A program made the translations under genes and the position numbers. Below are positions 1 to 7,439 of a stretch of 64,000 nucleotides of DNA, piece after piece. Each line of letters begins with the position of its first letter. The stretch's first letter is position 1. The notes beneath the pieces were generated by a model, which worked only from the letters and a program-made list of their open reading frames with translations, made no database searches and was not told the DNA's origin. The stretch is from the NCBI GenBank assembly GCA_900470155.1, contig UBZT01000009.1, forward strand, positions 1-64,000, in the 5' to 3' direction. This DNA is from Hyphomicrobiales bacterium. Its GTDB lineage: Bacteria > Pseudomonadota > Alphaproteobacteria > Rhizobiales > Rhizobiaceae.

Positions 1-266
1 TCGATGAGACGTTTCGGACCACCGCCCGGTTGACGACGAGACGCCAAGTTTCGTCGCGCAGAGCCGCCTTGCCAGAGAGACGCATGCAACCGGCAAAAAT
101 CGCCGAACGGGGCGCCGGAAGGAGCCACATACTAAACTTACAGAGGCTGCTACTGGCGCCCTGTCCGAAACTGCCATCATCCCCGGAGGAGTTCGATCCG
201 ACCGGCGGCGAAGCACGGCCTTTTTTCCACCCTTCCCCTTCACCAGCGCTGTTCAGGAGACCCGAG

Positions 267-824
267 ATGACCGAGCGCAAGACCAACCTCCCCCCATCAT
301 CCGCCAGTTTGGCAGTCAGTTCGGCACTCAGTTCGGCAGCCAGGCCGACATCCTCCGATCCGCGCCAGGCATCCGCCGACGACCTGATCTTCCGCACCCT
401 GGTCAAGCTGGTGTTCAAGCTCGACGGCTGCCGGGTGCGCGCCTGCCACCGCCGGCACCGGTGCACCGCCAGCAGCGGCCATCCGGCCTGGCCGCGCTGC
501 CTCGCCGTCCTGCCCGAGGCCGATCGCGCCACGACGCGCCGCGAATTTCACCGGCTTGCGGCCGGCGCCCGCGACAAACTCGGCCGGGACCCCGATCCCT
601 GGCCATTGGAGCAGGATCCTGCGGATCAGGACCCGGCGGATTCGGAAGACGCCGTCGGCCGGCGCCGGCTCGACGTGGTCCTGCTCGATGTCGCCTTCGG
701 CTTTCGGCATCCGGTGCATGGCGCCCGGGTCCGCGCCTGGGTGCGCTCCGATCCCGACTGGCCGAGCGACAGGGCGGCAATGCAGAAACCGTCCAGGAAA
801 AAACGCCCGGTGCCCCCGGGCTGA
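267..824 (+). CDS. Cys-rich hypothetical protein
   Basis: This reads as a 185-residue soluble protein with no signal peptide or membrane helix. I cannot assign a function. The N-terminal 35 residues are Ser/Ala-rich and low complexity. A compact motif follows with Cys at residues 55, 60, 66 and 78, embedded in Arg/His-rich sequence (DGCRVRACHRRHRC), which could bind a metal. Similar C-x4-C-x5-C motifs occur, as far as I remember, in short alphaproteobacterial hypothetical proteins. The ATG at 267 is chosen because coding-like sequence starts there; an upstream in-frame extension to about position 30 looks non-coding. The gene faces the convergent J-domain gene downstream. Competing frames are open in this GC-rich stretch, so confidence is only moderate. 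Confidence 0.5.
   Translation: MTERKTNLPPSSASLAVSSALSSAARPTSSDPRQASADDLIFRTLVKLVFKLDGCRVRACHRRHRCTASSGHPAWPRCLAVLPEADRATTRREFHRLAAGARDKLGRDPDPWPLEQDPADQDPADSEDAVGRRRLDVVLLDVAFGFRHPVHGARVRAWVRSDPDWPSDRAAMQKPSRKKRPVPPG
304..339 (+). repeat. Three tandem 12-bp units
   Basis: Three near-identical 12-base units start at 304, 316 and 328 and share the core CAGTTCGGCA, with one mismatch in the first. They lie in frame in the N-terminal part of the hypothetical gene and encode short Ser/Ala/Leu repeats, so a change in copy number would not break the frame. Confidence 0.6.
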
Positions 825-919
825 GCGGGCAGAGGTCGATCATGCCGACACCCCTGCCCCCAATCCGGACACTGGCCCGGCAATTGGCCCAGCCATTAGC
901 CCGGCCAGAGGCGTACTGC

Positions 920-1543
920 CTATTCCGCCGCCTTGGGCAGTTCCTCGGCATTCACCGGTGCCGGTTCCATCTCGTAGGAATAGCCCTCGAGCATGGTATA
1001 GGCCCGCTCGATCGCGGCGATCTGCGTCTCGCTGTTCTTGATCGCCTCGGAGATCGACGTGGCGCGCGCCCGCAGCATCGAGCCGAGCACGTCGGCCTCC
1101 GGCTTGCGGCCGATCCGGTCCATGTGTTTGCGCACCCGGGCGCGGTGCCGTTCCAGTTCGAGAATATGGAAGCGGGCTTTCAGGATATCGTCGGTGAGCT
1201 TGCGGCGAAGGCCGGCGACGGGATCGAAACTGCCCGGCTCGCGCTCGTCGAGGATCATGTCATTGACCAATGTTTCCAGGACCATAAGCCCCTTCAGGTC
1301 GGTCGGCTCGGCGAGCTGCGGATCGTAGCCGGTATCGTCATAGACGCGCCGGCGCACGGGATCCTTCAGCAGCTCGTAGCAGGCGCTGATCGTCGCGAAC
1401 CGGTCCGTATCGCCACCGCCATCGGGATGCGCGCTTTTCGCCACCTGCCGGTAGGCGGCCTTGATCGCCGCCTCGTCGGCATCGCGCGCGACGCCGAGAA
1501 TGTCATAGGGATCGATCACCGTGGCTCCCGTTTTCGCCATCAT
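920..1543 (-). CDS. J-domain (DnaJ-like) protein
   Basis: A 207-residue protein with an N-terminal J domain at about residues 12-75. It has the diagnostic HPD tripeptide at residues 39-41 (AHPDGGG) and the DPYDILGV start typical of DnaJ-class co-chaperones. Such domains stimulate Hsp70 (DnaK) ATPase. No zinc-finger or C-terminal substrate domain of full-length DnaJ is present. The remaining 130 residues are helical and charged, with a possible coiled coil, and are not recognised. This therefore looks like a specialised type III J protein rather than the main DnaJ. Two adjacent ATG codons (1543 and 1540) are possible. A GAGG ribosome site lies 4 or 7 nt upstream and slightly favours the second. 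Confidence 0.85.
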   Translation of the reverse strand: MMAKTGATVIDPYDILGVARDADEAAIKAAYRQVAKSAHPDGGGDTDRFATISACYELLKDPVRRRVYDDTGYDPQLAEPTDLKGLMVLETLVNDMILDEREPGSFDPVAGLRRKLTDDILKARFHILELERHRARVRKHMDRIGRKPEADVLGSMLRARATSISEAIKNSETQIAAIERAYTMLEGYSYEMEPAPVNAEELPKAAE

Positions 1544-1973
1544 AACACCTCGTTCCCAGCCGCCCTTCCCCTACCCCGGACGGCGGGCGGCATCAAGGCC
1601 GGACGACCGGCTTTCCCCCGCCGCCTGCGATCGGGTCTTGGCCCGACGAGGGCGCACCGGGCACCGGCCGGCCTGTCAATGATCAAGGATATCAGCCGTT
1701 TGCACCGCATACGGAAAGCGCCCCATCACTTTTGGCCCTTGCCTTTCGCAAAAAATGTCCATACCTCTATTGACGTTCGGGCACTAATGATCCCGGAGAC
1801 TGGAACGATTGTTTCGACCGCGTCATGCGGTCTCTGGGGGCCTTCTCCCGCTGGTAGACGTTCTTTCCCCGTTATCGCGACCACTCGACGGTCCCGCCTG
1901 CCGGGACTTAACTTGTCCGCCTCCGGTCTGCCGGGCGCGGAGGATACCGCAACACGGGAAAAGGAAATCCCCC
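1544..1973. other. Intergenic region upstream of cold-shock gene
   Basis: These 430 bases separate the divergently oriented J-domain and cold-shock genes. I see no convincing gene; the open frames across it are GC-driven. A TTGACG near 1770 could be part of a promoter, but no good -10 partner stands at the right distance. The long leader before the cold-shock start may be transcribed, as in other csp genes, but that is inference. Confidence 0.4.
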
Positions 1974-2186
1974 ATGGCCACCAAGGGCATCGTTAAATTC
2001 TTCAATCAGGACAAGGGCTTCGGCTTCATCACGCCGGACGGCGGCGCAAAGGACGTGTTCGTCCACATCTCGGCGCTCCAGGCCTCCGGCCTGCAGACCC
2101 TGAAGGACGGCCAGCAGGTCACCTTCGACACCGAGCCGGATCGCATGGGCAAGGGCCCGAAGGCCGTCAACATCCAGGCTGACTAA
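1974..2186 (+). CDS. cspA: Cold-shock protein, CspA family
   Basis: A 70-residue single cold-shock domain. It has both RNA-binding motifs: RNP1 as KGFGFIT at residues 14-20 and RNP2 as VFVHIS at 28-33. Members bind single-stranded nucleic acid and melt RNA structure. The length matches the family exactly. The ATG at 1974 follows an AAAAGGAAA ribosome site; a longer in-frame ORF upstream is not supported. A strong hairpin terminator lies about 105 bases after the stop. The gene appears monocistronic. The symbol is generic, since alphaproteobacteria carry several paralogues and I cannot tell which this is. Confidence 0.95.
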   Translation: MATKGIVKFFNQDKGFGFITPDGGAKDVFVHISALQASGLQTLKDGQQVTFDTEPDRMGKGPKAVNIQAD

Positions 2187-2291
2187 GGTCACCCGCCTGC
2201 TGATTGCCTGCGTACCGATTGCGGCCACCGCCTGACGCGCGCCACAATCCTGCACTATTCTCGGGGCCACAGGCACGAGGAACTAACGAAC

Positions 2292-2321
2292 AAGCGGCGC
2301 CTCAACGGGCGCCGCTTTTTT
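2292..2321 (+). terminator. Intrinsic terminator after cspA
   Basis: A perfect 10-bp stem (AAGCGGCGCC at 2292-2301, GGCGCCGCTT at 2308-2317) encloses a 6-nt loop. It runs into six T residues (2316-2321). This is a textbook rho-independent terminator for the plus-strand cold-shock transcript. It may also stop the converging dusA transcript, although no T-run exists on that strand. Confidence 0.9.
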
Positions 2322-2329
2322 GTTAGGCC

Positions 2330-3409
2330 CTATTCCGCCGCCCGCACGGCCTCGGCCGCCGGACTTGCATCGCTTGCCGGACCTGCCGGAACTGATTGCA
2401 GCTTCGGCCCGCCGGCAATATCGACCGCGGCAAAGGCGTCCGCGATCAGCATCGGCGAAATCCCCGGCTTGGTCGCCTCCGACGACAGGATCTGCCGGAA
2501 CCGCCGCGCCCCGGCATAGCCCTGGAACAGCCCGACCATATGCCGGGTGACATGATTGAGCCGCCCGCCCGAGGCGATCACCTGCTCCGCATAGGCGACC
2601 ATCGTCGCACACAGCGCCGCCCAGTCGAAGTCCCACTCCGGCGCGCCGTAGATCAGATGGTCGACCCCGGTCAGAAGCGTCGAATTGTGATAACTCGCCC
2701 GCCCGAGCATAACCCCATCCATCACCGCCAGATGCGCCTTCGCCTCGGCAAGCGTGCTGATCCCGCCATTGATGCCGAGAAACACATCCGGGTTCTCCCG
2801 CTTCATCCGGTGGACCAGCGCATAGTCGAGCGGCGGAATGTCCCGGTTCTCCTTCGGGCTCAGCCCCTGCAGCCAGGCCTTGCGGGCATGGATCCACACC
2901 GCATCCGCCCCCGCCCCGACCATGCGCGCCAAAAAGTCCGGCAACACCTCTTCCGGCTCCTGATCATCCACCCCGATCCGGCACTTCACCGTCACCGGAA
3001 CCGAGGAGCTAGCCTTCATCGCCGCAACACAGGCCTCCACCGTCTGCGGCTCGCGCATCAGGCAGGCCCCGAACGTGCCCGACTGCACCCGGTCCGACGG
3101 GCAACCGACATTCAGGTTGATCTCGTCATAGCCATAGTCTGCCGCAATCTTCACCGCCTCGACAAGTTTGCCCGGATCCGACCCACCAAGCTGCAGCGCC
3201 ACCGGATGCTCCGCTTCATTGTAGGACAACAGCCTGTCGCGCGGCCCATGAAGGATCGCATCCGCCACCACCATCTCGGTATAGAGCAGCGCATGGCTGG
3301 TCAGCTGCCGCAAAAAATAACGACAGTGCCGATCCGTCCAGTCGATCATCGGCGCAACGGCGAAGACGGGAGCCTTGAAATAATTGAGGTTGTGTTGTTT
3401 TACCGGCAC
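2330..3409 (-). CDS. dusA: tRNA-dihydrouridine(20/20a) synthase DusA
   Basis: A 359-residue FMN-dependent enzyme that reduces U20/U20a in the tRNA D-loop using NADPH. Near the N-terminus it carries the DusA signature APMIDWTDRHCR. It then has NLNVGCPSDRVQ with the downstream FGACLM that holds the catalytic cysteine, and RIGVDD and GINGG further on. Length is normal. The start is a GTG at 3409 with an in-frame TAA directly upstream and no strong ribosome site. The extreme 5' end thus looks rebuilt, as expected where an integrative element has used the dusA 5' end as its attachment site. An integrase remnant begins 121 bases upstream on the other strand. Confidence 0.93.
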   Translation of the reverse strand: MPVKQHNLNYFKAPVFAVAPMIDWTDRHCRYFLRQLTSHALLYTEMVVADAILHGPRDRLLSYNEAEHPVALQLGGSDPGKLVEAVKIAADYGYDEINLNVGCPSDRVQSGTFGACLMREPQTVEACVAAMKASSSVPVTVKCRIGVDDQEPEEVLPDFLARMVGAGADAVWIHARKAWLQGLSPKENRDIPPLDYALVHRMKRENPDVFLGINGGISTLAEAKAHLAVMDGVMLGRASYHNSTLLTGVDHLIYGAPEWDFDWAALCATMVAYAEQVIASGGRLNHVTRHMVGLFQGYAGARRFRQILSSEATKPGISPMLIADAFAAVDIAGGPKLQSVPAGPASDASPAAEAVRAAE

Positions 3410-3477
3410 TTACGGCACTTTCTTCATCGTATTATCTACATTCGTTCGGCGTTATTTCCGCCGATTTTAACACTGGA

Positions 3478-3517
3478 TTTGGTCCAGTCGACCAAAGACA
3501 CTATTCCGCGGACCAAA
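3478..3517. promoter_or_regulatory. GACCAAA repeats before integrase remnant
   Basis: The heptamer GACCAAA occurs at 3490-3496 and 3511-3517, and its inverse TTTGGTC at 3478-3484. The first two form a 19-bp palindrome with a 5-nt centre. A second reading gives a 9-bp inverted repeat, ATTTGGTCC at 3477-3485 with GGACCAAAT at 3510-3518. The cluster ends 13 bases before the integrase start codon. It could be integrase arm-binding sites or an autoregulatory operator; function is inferred. Confidence 0.5.
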
Positions 3518-3530
3518 TTAGGGGCCGGTC

Positions 3531-3893
3531 ATGGGCACGATAAGCGCGCGCAAGCGCAAGGATGGCAGTGTCGCCTACCGGGCGCGAGTGCGGGTCATGC
3601 AGGACGGCGTGGCTTATCACGAGACTGAGACCTTTGACAGCCGTCCGGCGGCAACCGCCTGGATTTCAAAACGCGAGCCTGAGCGCACAGCGACTTGTAA
3701 ATCAGGCGTCTCTATCGAATACGAAACAACGACGCTGGTGCTAAATCGCTGCTTGTCTCGGCAGCTCCAAACGAATGCAGGCTTACTTTTGATAGTGACA
3801 GGGCAGCTCCCTTTTCCAATGATCTGTGTCTGTACGATGGACCGCGACCGATCGCCTCGGCAATTGCTTGCACGGAGACATCAGCAGCAATGA
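3531..3893 (+). pseudogene. Truncated tyrosine-integrase N-terminus
   Basis: The first 50 or so codons (3531 to about 3690) match the arm-type DNA-binding N-terminus of phage or island integrases: MGTISARKRKDGSVAYRARV, followed by TFDSRPAATAWISKREPE. After that the frame runs on for about 70 codons of sequence without integrase similarity and ends. The core-binding and catalytic domains are missing, so this is a stub of a 350-400 residue integrase. It lies next to the dusA 5' end and points away from it. That is the usual position of integrases of dusA-specific elements, so it probably marks a decayed insertion. Confidence 0.75.
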
Positions 3894-4047
3894 AAGCCCC
3901 GACGGTCATTGGCTGATCCCTCCCCGCCAGTCCCGGAGGAACTAAGTCGTAGTTGCCGGCAGGCGCTTGGAACTCAGCAAACAGGCTGACTGTAACAATG
4001 CTCTAACGTCTCTACGGTAGATTTGCATCGAACTGGGAGCAACCCGC

Positions 4048-6279
4048 GTGCGCATTGAATCTGACCTTCTACGTAATCTGCTTGTTTGCCAGGAGGAACA
4101 GCCTACGTCGACCCTTTCCCAGGATCTGGAATACGTGGCCAGTTTGCTCAGGGAGAACGGGCCGACGCTCGCCGACCGGTACAGCTGGCTTGAGGCGATG
4201 ATCAACCACGTCCCCGATTACATCTACGCGAAGGATCTCAATGGAAGGTTCCTGTTCGCGAATAACGCTGTTGTTCTCAACAATGGTCTGTCGAGCGTTG
4301 ACGAGCTCATCGGCCTGACCGATTACGACCTGCATGGCCCGGAACTCGCCGCGCCGATTGCAGAGATCGAGCAAAGAGTTATCGAATCGGGCATTGCCGA
4401 TCTTGGATATGAAGAACGTGCCCTCAAGGGTGGGCCCGACCGATGGCTGATGATGTCGCGCGTTCCCTTGAAGGACAGCGAAGGGAAAATCGTTGGTGTC
4501 GTCGGTGCGTCGCGCGACATTACCGCCCGGAAGATGTCCGAGCGACTGATGTCAGTACAGGCGCAGCTACTCGAGATGATCATTGCGGCGGTGCCCGCGA
4601 ATGAGTTCTTCGAGACGTTTTCTGCCCTGCTTGAGAAGGCCGCCGCCGATGTCGAAACAGCCATGTTCGTGCCCCATGGCAAGGCCGAACTAAGGCTGGC
4701 ATCCCGCTCCGTTCCTGGATGGCTCAAGGACACGAGAGTAAGCGTCGCCGATATGAGCACGGCAGCGCATGAGATGGAGCAGTTCGCCGCAAGCTTGCGG
4801 CACCCGAGGGACTACGTCCGGAGTGTCGAAATTCGCGCCTCCGACGGCAGCCTGCACGCCCTACTGGTCCTGACATTGTTCGGTCGCAGCCCCGAACCCT
4901 CGTTCAGCGAGTTCGTTACCTCTGCGGCGCGATTGGCTGGCATCGCTGTTGACCGCATCCTGGCTGAGAAACGAATCCGGTTCCTGGCAGAGCACGACGC
5001 ATTGACAGGATTGCTGAAACGCGACGGCCTCGACCACAAGCTGAAAGGGATCCTTACCCAAGCGGCACACGAAGGCACGCGGGTGGCTGTCGCATTTATA
5101 GACCTGGATAACTTCAAGCTGATCAATGACACTCTTGGCCACGACGCGGGGGACGAGCTCCTTAGGGAGGTTGCGGCCACCATCGCTGACACGATTGGAC
5201 CCGAGGGAATAGCGGCGCGCATTGGCGGTGACGAATTCGTCGTCGTCGTTCCTGGCGCCGGTGAAGACCTTATGGCTCAGGCACAGCAACTGAGGGGATC
5301 CATCAGTCGTCTTCACCTTGTGGAAGGGCATGAGTTGCGGGCAACAGCGAGCATCGGTCTGGCGGTGTTTCCTGACCATGGCGCAAGTCCCTCACAGCTT
5401 CTTGCACGTGCGGATCTAGCAATGTATCGCACGAAGCGAGACGGTCGTGACGGGGTGACACTCTTTGCCTTCGACATGGCGCAGGAGGCTTCGCAAAAAC
5501 TCCTTCGCCAAGAAGAATTGAGGCGCGCTTTGAACCGGGGTGAATTCCTCCTCCACTATCAGCCGCAGAAGAACCTGCGGACGGGGGTTATCACAGGCGT
5601 CGAGGCGCTTGTCAGGTGGAACCATCCGACGGAGGGCATGATCGCGCCCTGCAACTTCATACCAATGGCGGAGGAAAGTGGGCTTATCCTCGAGCTTGGC
5701 GCGTGGGTCTTGGAAAGGGCTTGTCGCCAGGGGAAAGATTGGCAAGATGCGGGATTTGCCCCTGTGAAGATCGGGGTAAACATGTCGGCACGACAGTTCC
5801 AGGATACTGGTCTAACCGAGATGGTGGCGGACGTGCTCGCACGCACGGGGCTTGATCCCCGATGGCTCGAAATTGAGATCACTGAGAGCCTCATCATGAA
5901 GGACATCGATGCAGCCGTCATTCGAATGGAAGAGTTGACGACGCTCGGAGTTGCCCTGGCATTGGACGATTTTGGCACGGGCTATTCGAGCCTGAGCATG
6001 CTGAAGCGCTTTCCACTGTCGAAACTTAAAATTGATCGCTCCTTCATTGTCGAATCTCCAAACAATCCCGACGACCGCGCGATCGTGTCGGCCATCATCT
6101 CGCTCGCAAAGACACTGGGGTTAGATGTACTGGCAGAGGGCGTGGAGACCGAGGCGCAGGCACAGTTTCTCCTTTCGGCGGGCTGCGATGAGGTTCAAGG
6201 CTTCCTGCTTGGCCGGCCCGAACCGCCGGAAGCGATTGAGCGGCTCCTCCCCGGCGAAAAGTCTAATCAGACCTTGTGA
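4048..6279 (+). CDS. PAS-GGDEF-EAL cyclic-di-GMP signalling protein
   Basis: A 743-residue cytoplasmic protein. The order is a short N-terminal helix, a PAS/PAC domain (about 45-165, ending VGASRDITARK), a GAF-like stretch (about 185-310), a diguanylate cyclase domain and an EAL phosphodiesterase domain. Both enzyme sites look intact. RIGGDEF puts GGDEF at 393-397. EAL is at 519-521 (GVEALVRW), DDFGTGYSS starts at 640, and AEGVETE is near the end. It may make and degrade c-di-GMP in response to a PAS-sensed signal. No membrane segment is seen. The start is GTG at 4048 with a GGAG site 10 nt upstream. It stands alone between two integrase remnants, which suggests it arrived as cargo. Confidence 0.93.
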   Translation: MRIESDLLRNLLVCQEEQPTSTLSQDLEYVASLLRENGPTLADRYSWLEAMINHVPDYIYAKDLNGRFLFANNAVVLNNGLSSVDELIGLTDYDLHGPELAAPIAEIEQRVIESGIADLGYEERALKGGPDRWLMMSRVPLKDSEGKIVGVVGASRDITARKMSERLMSVQAQLLEMIIAAVPANEFFETFSALLEKAAADVETAMFVPHGKAELRLASRSVPGWLKDTRVSVADMSTAAHEMEQFAASLRHPRDYVRSVEIRASDGSLHALLVLTLFGRSPEPSFSEFVTSAARLAGIAVDRILAEKRIRFLAEHDALTGLLKRDGLDHKLKGILTQAAHEGTRVAVAFIDLDNFKLINDTLGHDAGDELLREVAATIADTIGPEGIAARIGGDEFVVVVPGAGEDLMAQAQQLRGSISRLHLVEGHELRATASIGLAVFPDHGASPSQLLARADLAMYRTKRDGRDGVTLFAFDMAQEASQKLLRQEELRRALNRGEFLLHYQPQKNLRTGVITGVEALVRWNHPTEGMIAPCNFIPMAEESGLILELGAWVLERACRQGKDWQDAGFAPVKIGVNMSARQFQDTGLTEMVADVLARTGLDPRWLEIEITESLIMKDIDAAVIRMEELTTLGVALALDDFGTGYSSLSMLKRFPLSKLKIDRSFIVESPNNPDDRAIVSAIISLAKTLGLDVLAEGVETEAQAQFLLSAGCDEVQGFLLGRPEPPEAIERLLPGEKSNQTL

Positions 6280-6483
6280 AAAGCTGTTGTCTCGGAGCGA
6301 CTGAACGACGAGGACGTAGTCCGGCTTGTGAAACGGACTGCAATGACCGCCAGTGTTCGAGGTGAACTCAGCGCGATCCAGCGCGCGTTCAAGTCCTCCG
6401 GTCATCCGCTTCGCGCTGAGCTTGCATCCTCTGCTGACGTCGACGAACGCTACGTCGGAAGCGACGAGACCTCACCCCAATGA
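6280..6483 (+). pseudogene. C-terminal fragment of a second integrase
   Basis: Directly after the EAL stop and in the same frame, 67 codons read as part of the catalytic domain of a tyrosine recombinase: LNDEDVVRLVKRTA, then a degraded GHPLRAELASSADVDERYV. The last piece matches the HxxR-box segment (usually GHSLRAGLA) of rhizobial-type integrases. The catalytic Tyr region is missing and the frame ends at a TGA. It is from a different family than the stub at 3531. There is no start codon of its own, so it is a relic. Confidence 0.65.
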
Positions 6484-6556
6484 AGGCGTCTTGAAGTGGC
6501 TCCACGGGCTGGACGAAGACCGCAGGTTTATCAGCATCGCGTCGGTAGCCGAAATT
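6455..6556 (+). pseudogene. VapC-like PIN toxin fragment
   Basis: In the +2 frame overlapping the end of the integrase relic, 34 codons read SEATRPHPNEGVLKWL then LDEDRRFISIASVAEI. This matches the segment after the first acidic residues of type II VapC toxins (usually SE..P.P.V..WL, DED..F.S..T.AEI). The first Asp of the PIN site and everything after the AEI helix are missing. No antitoxin is visible. It is a 100-bp relic that ends where the next gene ends. Confidence 0.55.
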
Positions 6557-6823
6557 CTAACGTCCGTCGGGGAAATCGAATTCGATGGAACGCCTGCTGA
6601 TCAGTTTCAGCGAACGGTCGGGCTGAACCCTGTAGGTTTCTTCCGCCCGGCGGCCGTTTTGATCGATGAGGCGTTTCGTAAACGTACTGCCGACCGGCGC
6701 TTTGGTCAGCTTCGTCTGTGGCTGGCCACCATAGGTTATGCTGCCCGGAATAGGCTCGACAGCCGGCGCGGAACACCCGGCAAGTACCATCATCATCAAA
6801 ATAGTCGATGCGACATTTCTCAT
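6557..6823 (-). CDS. Small predicted lipoprotein
   Basis: An 88-residue protein with a clear lipoprotein signal. The sequence MRNVASTILMMMVLAGC gives the lipobox LAGC with Cys17. The mature part contains PGSITYGGQPQTKLTKAPVG and QPDRSLKLISRR. I believe I have seen related small lipoproteins of unknown function in Rhizobiaceae, but cannot name one. The ATG at 6823 is preferred over an upstream in-frame start at 6946 because it places the signal peptide at the N-terminus. It sits among gene fragments and may itself be the only intact survivor. No partner gene is evident. Confidence 0.65.
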   Translation of the reverse strand: MRNVASTILMMMVLAGCSAPAVEPIPGSITYGGQPQTKLTKAPVGSTFTKRLIDQNGRRAEETYRVQPDRSLKLISRRSIEFDFPDGR

Positions 6824-6961
6824 AGCCTTGCATCCCATGACTTTGCACCCAATTCTGCCACCGTTCATCGGGCCGATCCTGCGCCGAATAGGTATAGATA
6901 ATCCATTGACCTCGACTGGGCATTTCAAGGCTGCGTGATCAGTCAATTTTCGATCACCAGA

Positions 6962-7309
6962 CGGAACGTGTTCTGCAGGTCGTGTTCACATCCACGCGCG
7001 GCAGCACAACGAAGGGCTCCTGCCAGATTTTCAAAGTGCCCAGGACGCGATGTTCCATGAACATCAGTTTCCAGTTGTCGTGGCGCAGGGCCGCGACGTC
7101 CCCCTCGTCTGTGAAGTGATGAACCCTTGCGCGGACTTCTCTAATCCTTGCCTGAGAGATACGGCAGAAGGTTGTAGCGGTCGAGATGCACCTTGTAGAT
7201 CTTGCTGCCGGCCCTGTGACCCCTCTTGGGCTTCTATCGATATCCGCATCACCTGCCACGGCCAGGATCGTCGGAAACCAGTCCTGATGGCTGATGATCT
7301 GGTTTGATT
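6962..7309 (-). pseudogene. Arylsulfatase C-terminal fragment, frameshifted
   Basis: Read on the minus strand, the fragment starts with ISHQDWFPTILAVAGD. After frame changes it gives KIYKVHLDRYNLLPYLSGKD and then HFTDEGDVAALRHDNWKLMF and GTLKIWQEPFVVL. These are consecutive conserved segments of the C-terminal third of arylsulfatases. At least two frameshifts interrupt it, both ends are truncated, and the catalytic formylglycine site is absent. It cannot make a working enzyme. Sulfatase cargo was probably present in this region earlier. Confidence 0.7.
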
Positions 7310-7370
7310 CCGAGCCCGCCTTGGACTTGCTGGGGTACCGTCTATTTTATGTCATTCCCGAGACTCAATC

Positions 7371-7399
7371 TTGACAGACGTACTCATATTTCCGATGTG
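7371..7399 (+). promoter_or_regulatory. Possible promoter of the TonB receptor operon
   Basis: A perfect TTGACA at 7371-7376 is followed 17 nt later by a weak -10 (GATGTG at 7394-7399). It lies just before the hairpin at 7401-7423 and the receptor start. The -35 box is good and the -10 poor, as often in regulated alphaproteobacterial promoters. No experimental support. Confidence 0.3.
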
Positions 7400-7400
7400 A

Positions 7401-7423
7401 AACATGACTCTTCGAGTCATGTT
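7401..7423. promoter_or_regulatory. Perfect palindrome upstream of TonB receptor
   Basis: AACATGACT (7401-7409) and AGTCATGTT (7415-7423) form a perfect 9-bp inverted repeat around CTTCG. It ends 5 bases before the ribosome site and just downstream of the putative promoter. It could be a repressor operator, for example for a metal-responsive regulator, or an RNA hairpin with a TTCG-like loop near the start codon. It does not match a classical Fur box. Confidence 0.5.
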
Positions 7424-7439
7424 AAATGGGGGATAGGTG

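Noticed and set aside
1-17. A 17-base identity between the window start and 17353-17369 inside the LuxR gene.
   Set aside because: A single 17-base match within 64 kb is within reach of chance, it cannot be extended to the left, and it stops at once on the right. It is not evidence of a repeat or attachment site.
186-200. A tRNA T-loop-like GTTCGATCC.
   Set aside because: The flanking bases cannot form the T-stem and no acceptor or anticodon arm is present.
461-1996. A 511-codon plus-strand frame running through the J-domain gene and into the cold-shock gene.
   Set aside because: It is antisense to or out of frame with genes that have clear family motifs, and it has no recognisable domain. 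GC-rich sequence produces such frames.
3712-3909. A 65-codon minus-strand frame beside the integrase stub.
   Set aside because: The first 28 residues look helical but match no family I know, and the rest is random-looking. There is no ribosome site.
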